This document shows, one piece after another, positions 15,333 through 23,610 of a stretch of 64,000 bases of DNA. The notes beneath the pieces were generated by a model, which was not told the origin of the DNA, searched no databases, and worked only from the letters and a program-made list of their open reading frames with translations. Made by a program: the position numbers and the translations under genes. Source of the stretch: Phycisphaerales bacterium (GTDB lineage Bacteria > Planctomycetota > Phycisphaerae > Phycisphaerales > UBA1924). Every line of letters starts with the position of its first letter. Position 1 is the stretch's first letter. The stretch covers positions 1 through 64,000 of the forward strand of contig JADLCX010000059.1 of NCBI GenBank assembly GCA_020846975.1, in the 5' to 3' direction.

Positions 15333-18209
15333 ATGAGGATGGCACGGGTGGCGTCGGGCACGGTCGCGATGCTGATCGGCGGGGGCTCGGCGCTGGCGCA
15401 GCTTGGTCTACCGCTGAGCCCGATCGTGGCGATCAACGACGCGGCGGGGGACAACACGTATGACTGGGGCGTGTCGATGGACAGTGATGGGGCGGGGAAC
15501 TGGGTGGCGCTGTGGACGACGGATCGGGTGATTGAAAGTGCGCCGGGGGGGTTCAAGACGGTGGTGTCGCGGAGCGGTGATGATGGGGCGACGTGGTCGG
15601 CCCCGGCGTGGCTGTCATCAGCGCCGACGGGGGCGGAGCGGCTGGTGCAGGTGCGCACGAACCGGGCGGGTCGTTGGATGGCGACGTGGGGCGCGCCGGG
15701 CGAGGGCGGCACGGATGTGTTCGTGTCGTGGAGCGATGACGGGGGGGTAACGTGGGGTGCTGCGCGGTCGATGAGCGGGGATGGGGCGACGGGCGGGGAG
15801 AGCGATGCGATCCCGATGGTGGCGGGCGACGCGGCGGGTCGGTGGGTGGCGGTGTGGAGGAGGGGTTCCGGGGCGACGCTGCGGCTGGTGTCATCGCGGA
15901 GCGCGGACAACGGGCAGACGTGGAGCGCGCCCATCGCGGTGACGGCGGAGACCAATCGGTTCGGCACGAACCATCGCGTGACCGCGCTGGAGACGGACGG
16001 GATGGGGCGGTGGATCACGGCGTGGTCGGCGGCGCGGTCGGCACAGGTGGCGGGGATCGAGTCGGCGGAGGCGATGATGGTGGTGAGGTCGAGCGATGCG
16101 GGCGCGACGTGGGAGGCCCCCGAGCCGATCATGGCGTACGCGGATGCGGCGGAGGTGGTGATCGGTTGGCCGAGTATCGCGACCGACCGGGCGGGGAACT
16201 GGATGGTGTGCTGGTCGGCGAGCGTGCCGGACAGCGGGGACATCGGGAGTTACGACATCTACATCAGTCCGTCGGACGACCACGGGACGACGTGGCAGCT
16301 TGTCCGACGGATCAACACCAACAGCCTGACGGAGTTCTGGGAGTTCGACCTTGATCCGGTCGTTGCATCGGCGGGGAGCGGACGGTGGGCGGTGGCGTGG
16401 AAGATCTGGCGCGAACTGCGGCACTTTCCGGTGTACGCGACGCACACGGAGGACGATGGCGAGAACTGGACGCCGAGCGAGAGTCTGAGCCCGGCCAATC
16501 CCACGTACAATGCGCTGTACATCGACGACTATCCGGTGGCGGTTGGCGGGGTCGGCGGGAAACTGGCGGTGGCCTGGAACTCGCGGCCCACGCTGGGGGG
16601 ACCTGCGCCGGACTCCGACATTCTCATGCGGACGCTCGATCCCGAGGGTGGGACGTGGGGGCCTCGCGTCCTGATTGATCCCACATCCAGCGCCGAGATC
16701 GGGGGGACCGACCGTGAGCCATCGATCGCGATGGACGGTGCCGGGCACGCGGTGGCGCTGTGGACCAGCGACACGATGGGGGAGGGTGTGGGTCGGGCGC
16801 TGAGCGGTGACTATGGGCGTACGTGGCATCCGGCCGAGAGGCTGGCGGGGCAGCCGCCGACCGAGAACCCGCTGGGGAGCGACGCGAGCATCGCCACGGA
16901 CAGCATGGGGACGTGGGTTGCCTGCTGGCCGGGCGCGGCATCGCTCACGTCGCGGGCCGGCGTGCTCTGCGCGCGGAGCACGGACCAGGGCGCGAACTGG
17001 ACTGCCGCGAGGCTCATCAACTCGCCGGTGCCGGTCGCCAGTTTCGACAACGACGATGTGTGTGTCGCGGCGACGGGATCGGGCTCGTGGGTGGTGGTGT
17101 GGTCGACCAACGACCAGCTCAACTTCACGCTCGGTGGCACGCGCAACATCTTCTATCAGCGGAGCGCGGACAACGGCGAGAACTGGGGCCAGACCGCGTG
17201 GCTGAACAGCGATGCCGAGTTTGAGGACTTCCAGGATGTCTGGCCGCGCATCGCCTGCTCGCGGACCAACGTGTGCATCGCGGTGTGGTCCCGCTCGGCG
17301 GCGAACGGGGGTGCGCCGCACAGCCTGATGATGGCCAGGAGCGAGGATGGCGGGGTGACGTGGCAAGCGCCGGTCACGCTTTCGAGCGGGCGCGGCGATC
17401 GGTACCCGGTCATCGCGACGGACCACGCGGGGGGCTGGGTGATCGCGACGGTGGCCGGTGCGGTGGGGAGCGCGGCGTACTCGTCGTTCTGGAGCAGCAA
17501 CGACGGGGCGAGCTTCAGCGCGCCGGTAGCGGTGACACTGGCGGGGACGGCCAGCGCGGCGAACGGGCGCCCCGGACTGGCGACGGATGGGCGCGGGTCG
17601 TGGGTGCTGGCGGGTCATCGCGGGGCGATCTCGTCGGTGAGGTCGATCAATGGCGGGCGCACGTGGAGCGCACCGCGCACGCTCGCCACGGGTGTGACGC
17701 CGGGGCGCGAGCCGTACGTGTTGACACCGTCGGTGGCGGCGAACCTGAACGGCGACTTCGTGGTCGCGTGGCCGGCGAGGTCGTCGGGGGCGAACGGGAT
17801 CGATATCGACCTGTACTCGACGGCGTTTTCGATTCCTGATTGCAACGGCAACGGCGTGCCGGACCCGGGCGAGATCGCGTCGGGTGCGCTGGGCGATTGC
17901 GATGGGAACGGGTTGCCGGATCGGTGTGAGATCGATCTTGGAAACGCGGCGGATTGTGATGGGGACGGTGTGCCTGACCCGTGCCAGATCGCGCAGGGTG
18001 TACGGCGTGATCTGAACCGGGACGGTGTGCCCGATGTGTGCCAGTGCGCGCCGGACTACAGCGGAGACGGTCTGACCACGATCGAGGATGTCTTCCTGTT
18101 CCTGAACGCGTGGTTTGCGCGGACACCCGCGGGGGATTTCAACCACATCGGCGGGCATACGACGCAGGACATCTTTGATTTCCTGCAGTGGTGGTTTGAA
18201 GGGTGCTGA
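15333..18209 (+). CDS. Secreted sialidase-like (BNR/Asp-box) propeller protein with dockerin-like tail
   Basis: 958 residues from the ATG at 15333, preceded by GGGAGG at 15321-15326. Signal peptide MRMARVASGTVAMLIGGGSA ending in ALAQ. The body holds many Asp-box-type repeats of the form SxDxGxTW (SGDDGATWSAP, SWSDDGGVTWGA, SADNGQTWSAP, SNDGASFSAP), the hallmark of six- or seven-bladed sialidase-like propellers. No full set of sialidase Arg residues could be assigned, so enzymatic activity is open. Near the end, three DCDGNGxPDxCEI repeats (EF-hand-like) precede two dockerin-like loops (DYSGDGLTTIED and DFNHIGGHTTQD) and the end WWFEGC. Confidence 0.82.
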   Translation: MRMARVASGTVAMLIGGGSALAQLGLPLSPIVAINDAAGDNTYDWGVSMDSDGAGNWVALWTTDRVIESAPGGFKTVVSRSGDDGATWSAPAWLSSAPTGAERLVQVRTNRAGRWMATWGAPGEGGTDVFVSWSDDGGVTWGAARSMSGDGATGGESDAIPMVAGDAAGRWVAVWRRGSGATLRLVSSRSADNGQTWSAPIAVTAETNRFGTNHRVTALETDGMGRWITAWSAARSAQVAGIESAEAMMVVRSSDAGATWEAPEPIMAYADAAEVVIGWPSIATDRAGNWMVCWSASVPDSGDIGSYDIYISPSDDHGTTWQLVRRINTNSLTEFWEFDLDPVVASAGSGRWAVAWKIWRELRHFPVYATHTEDDGENWTPSESLSPANPTYNALYIDDYPVAVGGVGGKLAVAWNSRPTLGGPAPDSDILMRTLDPEGGTWGPRVLIDPTSSAEIGGTDREPSIAMDGAGHAVALWTSDTMGEGVGRALSGDYGRTWHPAERLAGQPPTENPLGSDASIATDSMGTWVACWPGAASLTSRAGVLCARSTDQGANWTAARLINSPVPVASFDNDDVCVAATGSGSWVVVWSTNDQLNFTLGGTRNIFYQRSADNGENWGQTAWLNSDAEFEDFQDVWPRIACSRTNVCIAVWSRSAANGGAPHSLMMARSEDGGVTWQAPVTLSSGRGDRYPVIATDHAGGWVIATVAGAVGSAAYSSFWSSNDGASFSAPVAVTLAGTASAANGRPGLATDGRGSWVLAGHRGAISSVRSINGGRTWSAPRTLATGVTPGREPYVLTPSVAANLNGDFVVAWPARSSGANGIDIDLYSTAFSIPDCNGNGVPDPGEIASGALGDCDGNGLPDRCEIDLGNAADCDGDGVPDPCQIAQGVRRDLNRDGVPDVCQCAPDYSGDGLTTIEDVFLFLNAWFARTPAGDFNHIGGHTTQDIFDFLQWWFEGC

Positions 18210-18330
18210 GCAGGATCGGCGGCGCGGTGGAGTCGGGGGATCAAACTGCTGGGCGCGGCGAGACTCCGGGGATCGGAGCGACGAACGATCCCGTTTCGGA
18301 GACGCGGGAAACCGGGGTGCGACATTTCCC

Positions 18331-18359
18331 TTGACATTGACCTGTTTCTATGGTCTGAT
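18331..18359 (+). promoter_or_regulatory. Candidate promoter upstream of rho
   Basis: TTGACA at 18331-18336 with TCTGAT 17 bases downstream. It lies in a locally AT-richer pocket about 430 bp before the rho start, which would give a long leader. In the rest of 18210-18772 I see no gene. A leader of this length would fit autoregulation, known for rho in other bacteria, but this is inference. Confidence 0.35.
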
Positions 18360-18772
18360 AGAATGAATCAGACGATGAAGGTCGGTTGGGGTGTCCTGAC
18401 CGTGTTTCCTGAAGGGGGGGAACCGGTGGTCAAGTCGTAGCCATTGATCCCATCGCCGCCGTGGTCGGTCGCGGCGGTGGGTCAAGATCGAGGCTGTGCG
18501 GGCTGGATGTGTCGGCGGGGCTTGACCCGCGGGGCGGGGAAGCATCTCCGGTGCGCGCGGGTTCTGGTATTCAGGGTGAGGGGCGCAAGCGGTCTGATGT
18601 GTTTGTCCGGCGCGTGCGCAAGGGGTGCGTGAACGTCGGGTTTCCGGGCGGGTGGTTCGGGCGGTAGGTTCGGGCGGTAGGTCCGGGTTGGTTGTTACGG
18701 GTCGGGTGTCTTGGGTCAAATGTTTCGGGGCGGTGCGGCCGCGGATCGCGGCCGGGTCGGCACAACATCCTT

Positions 18773-20056
18773 ATGGCAACGGTTACGGGCATACTTGAGT
18801 GGCCGCAGCGCGCCGAGGGGCGCGTGCGCCAGTTGAACGGGAGCACGCTGATTCTGCGGGACGATGATCCGTTCGTGCCGCTGGCGTTGGGGGAGCGGTT
18901 CAGGCTGCGGAACGCGCTGGAGGTGACGGTGGAGGTGGGGCTGAGGAAGTCTCGTCGGCGCGGGCGGCGGGGAAGGGGAGGATGGGGTGATCGCGGCGGG
19001 GGTGGGCAGGAGCAGATGGGGACCGGGCCGTCGGGGCCGATGTCGCCGGCGCAGCCGGGGATGATGGCGGGCGGTGGGGGCGGGGCCGGAGGGGGAGGGC
19101 GGGGGATTCGGCCGGTGGTGTCGGACATCATCGCGATCGAGGGGCGAGATCCCGAGGCGTTTGCGACGAGCAAGCCGTTCGAGGACCTGACGTCGATCGA
19201 TCCGCAGCCGCGGCTGACGTTGGAGTATCCGGGGTGTCCGGCGAGTTGCCGGCTGACGGACCTGTTCTGTCCGATCGGTCGCGGGCAGCGCGGGCTGATT
19301 GTTTCGCCGCCGAAGGCGGGCAAGACGACGCTGTTGAAGGACATCGGCTCGGCGATTCTGCGGAACCACGCGGATGTGGAGTTGATCGTGCTGCTGGTGG
19401 ACGAGCGGCCGGAGGAGGTGACGGACTTCAAGCGTCACTTCGCGGACATCCCCGAGGGCGCGGGGCGGTGCCGGGTGATCGCGAGCAGCAACGACCACGA
19501 CGCGGAGAAGCACATCGCGATTTCCATCTTGACGATGGATCGGTGCAAGCGGATGGTGGAGGCGGGGAAGCACGTGGTGGTGATGCTGGACTCGCTGACG
19601 CGGCTGGGTCGGGCGTTCAACCGGAGCAAGAAGTACGCGGGGAGCGGGCGGACGATGACGGGCGGGCTGGACTCTCGCGCGCTGGAGGTTCCCAAGCAGA
19701 TCTTCGGCGCGGCGCGGAACACGGAGGAGGCGGGGAGCCTGACGATGATCGCGTCGTGCCTGGTGGACACGGGGTCGCAGGGGGACCAGGTGATCTTCGA
19801 GGAGTTCAAGGGGACGGGGAACATGGAGTTGATCCTCGATCGGAAGATCAGCGAGAAGCGGCTGTTCCCGTCGATCAACCTGGCGGCGAGCGGGACGCGG
19901 AAGGAGCACCTGCTGATGGAGGAGCAGGAGTTGAAGACGATCACCGCGCTGCGGCGGCGGCTCTTGAACATGCCGCCGCACCTGCAGATCGAGCAGTTGC
20001 TGGCGGCGTTGCAGCGGTTTCCGACGAACTCGGCGCTGGTGGGGAGCGCGGGGTGA
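18773..20056 (+). CDS. rho: Transcription termination factor Rho
   Basis: Hexameric RNA-dependent ATPase that ends transcription. The ATG at 18773 gives 427 residues. Residues 1-55 form a compact RNA-binding OB/cold-shock part (TGILEWPQRAEGRVRQ ... DDPFVPLALGERFRLRN) without the helical Rho N-terminal subdomain. Residues about 60-115 are an Arg- then Gly/Met-rich insertion. The ATPase core is complete: PPKAGKTTLLKDI (Walker A), LIVLLVDERPEEVTD, HVVVMLDSLTRLGRAFN (Walker B region), the Q-loop and R-loop region (GRTMTGGLDSRAL), and the conserved end-region LDRKISEKRLFPSINL. The insertion is unusual but low-complexity Rho insertions are known in high-GC phyla, where they alter RNA binding. Confidence 0.96.
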   Translation: MATVTGILEWPQRAEGRVRQLNGSTLILRDDDPFVPLALGERFRLRNALEVTVEVGLRKSRRRGRRGRGGWGDRGGGGQEQMGTGPSGPMSPAQPGMMAGGGGGAGGGGRGIRPVVSDIIAIEGRDPEAFATSKPFEDLTSIDPQPRLTLEYPGCPASCRLTDLFCPIGRGQRGLIVSPPKAGKTTLLKDIGSAILRNHADVELIVLLVDERPEEVTDFKRHFADIPEGAGRCRVIASSNDHDAEKHIAISILTMDRCKRMVEAGKHVVVMLDSLTRLGRAFNRSKKYAGSGRTMTGGLDSRALEVPKQIFGAARNTEEAGSLTMIASCLVDTGSQGDQVIFEEFKGTGNMELILDRKISEKRLFPSINLAASGTRKEHLLMEEQELKTITALRRRLLNMPPHLQIEQLLAALQRFPTNSALVGSAG

Positions 20057-20072
20057 GGGAGAACGGGCGTGC

Positions 20073-20465
20073 GTGGAGCGCGCGGCGGGGCGAAGCGGGT
20101 GCAACAACGATGATCCGAGTTGTGACGGATCGGGCTCGACGGTGGCGTTCGCGACCGTCGCGGGGCAGCAGTACCTGGTGCGGGTCGGCAGCGGCGGCGA
20201 GGCGGGCGATGCGGGGCACGGCACGATCTCGCTGACGCGCATCCCGACGGTGAACTTCAACGGCGCGTGCCGCAACGGCTCGGGCTGCACCATCCGCTCG
20301 CTGGGCGCCTGCAACCTCACCGGCGGCGGTTTCCAGGGCATCGGCACCGACTGCACGCCCAACCCGTGCGGCCCACCGCCGTGCGCGGCGGACATCGACG
20401 ACTCCGGCGACGTGACGGTGCAGGACATCTTCGATTATCTCGCGCTCTACTTCGCGGGTTGTTGA
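20073..20465 (+). pseudogene. Beheaded fragment of a dockerin-tail secreted protein
   Basis: 130 codons starting 16 bases after rho. There is no signal peptide, and the protein begins abruptly inside a Ca-binding/jelly-roll type repeat (CNNDDPSCDGSGS ... QQYLVRVGSGGEAG). That repeat resembles those of the metzincin protein at 23.6 kb (IACNDDNGG ... PYRIRVAGYNG). It ends with one dockerin-like loop (DIDDSGDVTVQD) and LYFAGC. A C-terminal piece of a larger exported protein without its start is the simplest reading, so it is marked as a pseudogene. Expression as a cytosolic fragment cannot be excluded. Confidence 0.65.
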
Positions 20466-20494
20466 ATCGAGGCGGACTCGGGAGCGTGAGCGGG

Positions 20495-22681
20495 CTACGG
20501 GCGGGCCTCGCCGCATTCGGCGAGGAGCGCGGCGGCCTCGACGACGCGCTCGTCGTCGGGGGGGAGGGCGGCGGCGCGGATGCGGTGGGCGTCGAGGAGC
20601 AGGGGGCGCGCGGCGGCCTTGTCGCCCGCGCGGAGTTCGGTGAACCCCAGGACGAAGAGGGACGAGGCGATGTCGAGGTGGTCGGGCGGGAGGTGCGAGC
20701 GGCGGAGCGCGAGGGCGTCGGCGGCGAGCGTGCGGGCCTCGGGAAACTCGTCGGACTGGGCCAGGAGCCAGGCGAGGTTGTTCTTGAGGGCCCAGGGCAT
20801 CTCGGCGTAGGCGGGGGGCGGGTCGGACAAGAGCGAAAGGGCGTGGCGGACGGCGGCGATCGCCTCGTGGCGTCGGCCCTGTGCGTCGAGCGCCTCGCCG
20901 AGGAAGTTGTGGAGCATGGCGATGACGACGGGGTCTCCGTGGGCCGACCCGCGGGCGCCGTCGATGTGCTCGCGGACGAGTTTTTCGAGCCCGACGAAGT
21001 CGCGGCGGGCACGGAGGACGCGCTGGAGGGCGGCGGCGGTGTGCCAGTCGCCGGGGTTGGTGCGCGACTTGACGATGTCGTGGTAGAGCCGGAAGTGCTC
21101 CTCGGCGGCGGCGAGGTCGCCGGCGTCTTCGCAGATCTCGCCGACGATGCTGGCGGCCTCGGCGACGCCGCGGCTGTCGGGCTTCTGGTGGGCGCGTCGG
21201 AGGTCGAGGGCTCGCGAGGCGAGGGCGCGGGCCTCGGCGAGGTCGCCGAGGCTGCGGTGGATGGAGGCGATCGCGAGGAGCAGGGAGGCCTGGGCGAGCG
21301 GGTCGGCATCGAGCCTGGCGATGGTCTTGCTCGCGCCGGCCTTGATGAGGTCGGGCATGGAGCGGTGGCGGTCACCGCCCATCTTGGGGTCGCCGGCGCG
21401 GAAGATGCTGACGAGCAGTTCGATGACGCGTTCGGCGCGAGCCGCTTCCTGCCGCGCCTGGCGGGCGCTCTCGGCGGCTTCGATCGTGGCGGCGGTCGCC
21501 TTGCCGAGGTTGCCTTCGGCGCTGATGCGGTGGGTCTCGGAGGTGCGCCAGAGCCAGAGGCTCAGGACGAGGCCGGCGAACAGCAGGCCGAGAAAGCCCG
21601 CCGCGATCGCGACGCCGACACGGTGACGGCGGAGATGCTTGCGGAGGAGGTAGACGGTGGAATCGCGCTTGGCGTCGATGGGTTCGCCCGCGAGGTAGCG
21701 GCGGAGGTCACGCGCGAGTTCGCCGGCGTTCTGATAGCGGCGTTCGGGCTGTTTGTCGAGGCAGCGCAGGAGGATCGTTTCGATCTCGTCATCGCAGGCC
21801 GCGCAGACCGCGCGCGGGCGGGCCGGTTCGGCTGAGGCGATGCGGTCGAGGACCTGGCGCACGGGGCCTTCGACCGAGTAGGGGAACCGGCCGGTGAGCG
21901 CGTGGTAGAGGATCACGCCCAGCGAGTAGACATCGGTGCGGACATCGATCCGCGGGGCGATTCCCTCGGCCTGTTCGGGGCTGGCCCAGGGCACGGAGCC
22001 GACGAACTGGCCGGTGATCGTGGCGGAACCCTGCTCGCCGGGCGAATCGCCCGTCCAGAGCGATCGGGCCAGGCCGAAATCGAGGATGTGCGGTCGGCCA
22101 TCGTCGTCGATGCGGATGTTGGAGGGCTTGAGATCGCGGTGGATCACGCCGCGGAGGTGCGCGGCGTTCACGGCTTCGCAGATCGAAGCGAGGAGGTCGA
22201 AAGTCGCGCGGGGCGTGGGCTTGGCGGAAGCGAGGTAGGCGTCGAGGGAGCGGCCGCGGATGTAGTCCATGACCAGGAAGTGGGAACCCGCGGCGGCGCC
22301 GCGGTCGATGATCCCGACAATGGCGGGGTGTTCGAGTTGGCCGAGCAGCTGGACCTCGCGCTCGAAGCGGGCGAGTTCGGCCCCGCCGGCGAAGGGGCCG
22401 GCGCGCAGCATCTTGATCGCGACGTGGCGGCCGGTGGTGAGTTGAACGGCCTGGTACACGACTCCCTGCCCGCCGCGGTGCACCTCGCGGACGATCCGAT
22501 AGCCGGGGAGCGCGCCGGGCGAAGGGGTCGGCGCGGCGGGTTGGCCCGTGGCGGAGCCTCCGTCGCGGGAGCGAAGGCGCTGCACCTGGGCCGCGGCGGA
22601 GGCGATGAGGTCGCGGTGGGTGGGCGCGCCGGACGGATCGGCGGATGGGGGGGTGGTGGTGGGCGGGGTCGGCGGGTCCAT
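20495..22681 (-). CDS. Ser/Thr protein kinase with TM helix and helical-repeat domain
   Basis: 728 residues. The kinase domain begins near residue 59 (YRIVREVHRGGQGVVYQA, a variant Gly-loop). VAIKML supplies the catalytic Lys, HRDLKPSNIRID the catalytic loop, DFGLA the metal-binding DFG, and ASPEQA the APE-like motif. One transmembrane helix lies near residues 355-378 (VGVAIAAGFLGLLFAGLVLS). The remaining 340 residues are helical with tetratricopeptide-type spacing and would be extracytoplasmic. It lies 93 bp downstream of an ECF sigma gene on the same strand, the standard planctomycete ECF/kinase arrangement, so it probably belongs to the same regulatory unit. Confidence 0.92.
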   Translation of the reverse strand: MDPPTPPTTTPPSADPSGAPTHRDLIASAAAQVQRLRSRDGGSATGQPAAPTPSPGALPGYRIVREVHRGGQGVVYQAVQLTTGRHVAIKMLRAGPFAGGAELARFEREVQLLGQLEHPAIVGIIDRGAAAGSHFLVMDYIRGRSLDAYLASAKPTPRATFDLLASICEAVNAAHLRGVIHRDLKPSNIRIDDDGRPHILDFGLARSLWTGDSPGEQGSATITGQFVGSVPWASPEQAEGIAPRIDVRTDVYSLGVILYHALTGRFPYSVEGPVRQVLDRIASAEPARPRAVCAACDDEIETILLRCLDKQPERRYQNAGELARDLRRYLAGEPIDAKRDSTVYLLRKHLRRHRVGVAIAAGFLGLLFAGLVLSLWLWRTSETHRISAEGNLGKATAATIEAAESARQARQEAARAERVIELLVSIFRAGDPKMGGDRHRSMPDLIKAGASKTIARLDADPLAQASLLLAIASIHRSLGDLAEARALASRALDLRRAHQKPDSRGVAEAASIVGEICEDAGDLAAAEEHFRLYHDIVKSRTNPGDWHTAAALQRVLRARRDFVGLEKLVREHIDGARGSAHGDPVVIAMLHNFLGEALDAQGRRHEAIAAVRHALSLLSDPPPAYAEMPWALKNNLAWLLAQSDEFPEARTLAADALALRRSHLPPDHLDIASSLFVLGFTELRAGDKAAARPLLLDAHRIRAAALPPDDERVVEAAALLAECGEARP

Positions 22682-22774
22682 CGAGCGGGTTGCGGATGGC
22701 GGTGCGCGTGAGGATCGGGGGCAGGACCGGGGGGCGGACGACCGCCCGAGCGACGCTGACCGGGCGCGGTCACG

Positions 22775-23380
22775 CTAAGAACTGAGGAATCTGGAGCGGG
22801 AGCCGAGGGCCTCGCGCAGGTGCTCGCGAGCGCGGGCGAGGAGCATCTTTACGGCCCCTTCCGAGCGGCCGATGTGCTCGGCGACGGCGCGGACCGGTCG
22901 CCCCTCGAGTTCGTGGAGGCGGATCACGCGCTGGTAGTCGTCGGGGAGGCGGGCCAGGGCGGAATCGAGGAAGGAGACCGCCTCGGCCCTGGCGGTGATC
23001 CCGCTCGGCGTCGCGCCGCCCGCGGAGAGCAGGTTGATCAGTTCGACGCACGACTCTTGGTGGGTGGAGATGCGGCGGTCGGGGTGCGGTCGCTTGGCGC
23101 GTTCGAGTTCCTTGATGGCGTCGCGCAGGTTGTTGGCGGCGATGCGGCGGAGCCATGCGCCGAACGAACCCGGACCGGCGGACACGAAGTCCGTGATGCG
23201 GACGAACGCTTCGAGGTACGTCACCTGCATGACATCCTCGGGGGTGACATGGGTGCGCCACTTGGGCGAGATGTCGAGCGTGCCGGCGGTGCGCGGCCCG
23301 TGGGTCTCCAGCAGCGATGTCAACGCCGCGACATCGCCCGCTACGGCCCGGCTGATGAGTTGCTCTTCGCCCGCGTGCAT
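22775..23380 (-). CDS. ECF RNA polymerase sigma factor
   Basis: 201 residues from the ATG at 23380 (MHAGEEQLISRAVAGDVAAL). Region 2 is present (VTPEDVMQVTYLEAFVRI; GSFGAWLRRIAANNLRDAI) and region 4 carries the HTH (ARLPDDYQRVIRLHELEGR, AVAEHIGRSEGAVKMLLARA). No anti-sigma factor is adjacent. Instead the next gene on the strand is a membrane Ser/Thr kinase, which in related groups activates the sigma factor. In-frame codons upstream of 23380 look non-coding. Confidence 0.92.
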   Translation of the reverse strand: MHAGEEQLISRAVAGDVAALTSLLETHGPRTAGTLDISPKWRTHVTPEDVMQVTYLEAFVRITDFVSAGPGSFGAWLRRIAANNLRDAIKELERAKRPHPDRRISTHQESCVELINLLSAGGATPSGITARAEAVSFLDSALARLPDDYQRVIRLHELEGRPVRAVAEHIGRSEGAVKMLLARAREHLREALGSRSRFLSS

Positions 23381-23610
23381 CGGATCGCTCGATCGAGAAC
23401 CGGCTCGATGGGCCGGAGCGGCGCTCAGCATACCACACTCCGTGGAGCGGACCGTGTTTCCTGTGAGGCGGTCCGTTCTCGTGATAACCCAGATTCCCCA
23501 GTTTTTCAAGCGAGTTCGCCTGCACGGTGCGATTCCTGAGTTAGCCTTTGGGTCTACCCGCGGTGGACCGGCTGTTGGGGGGGCCACCGCTTCGGTTTGT
23601 GGAGGAACAC

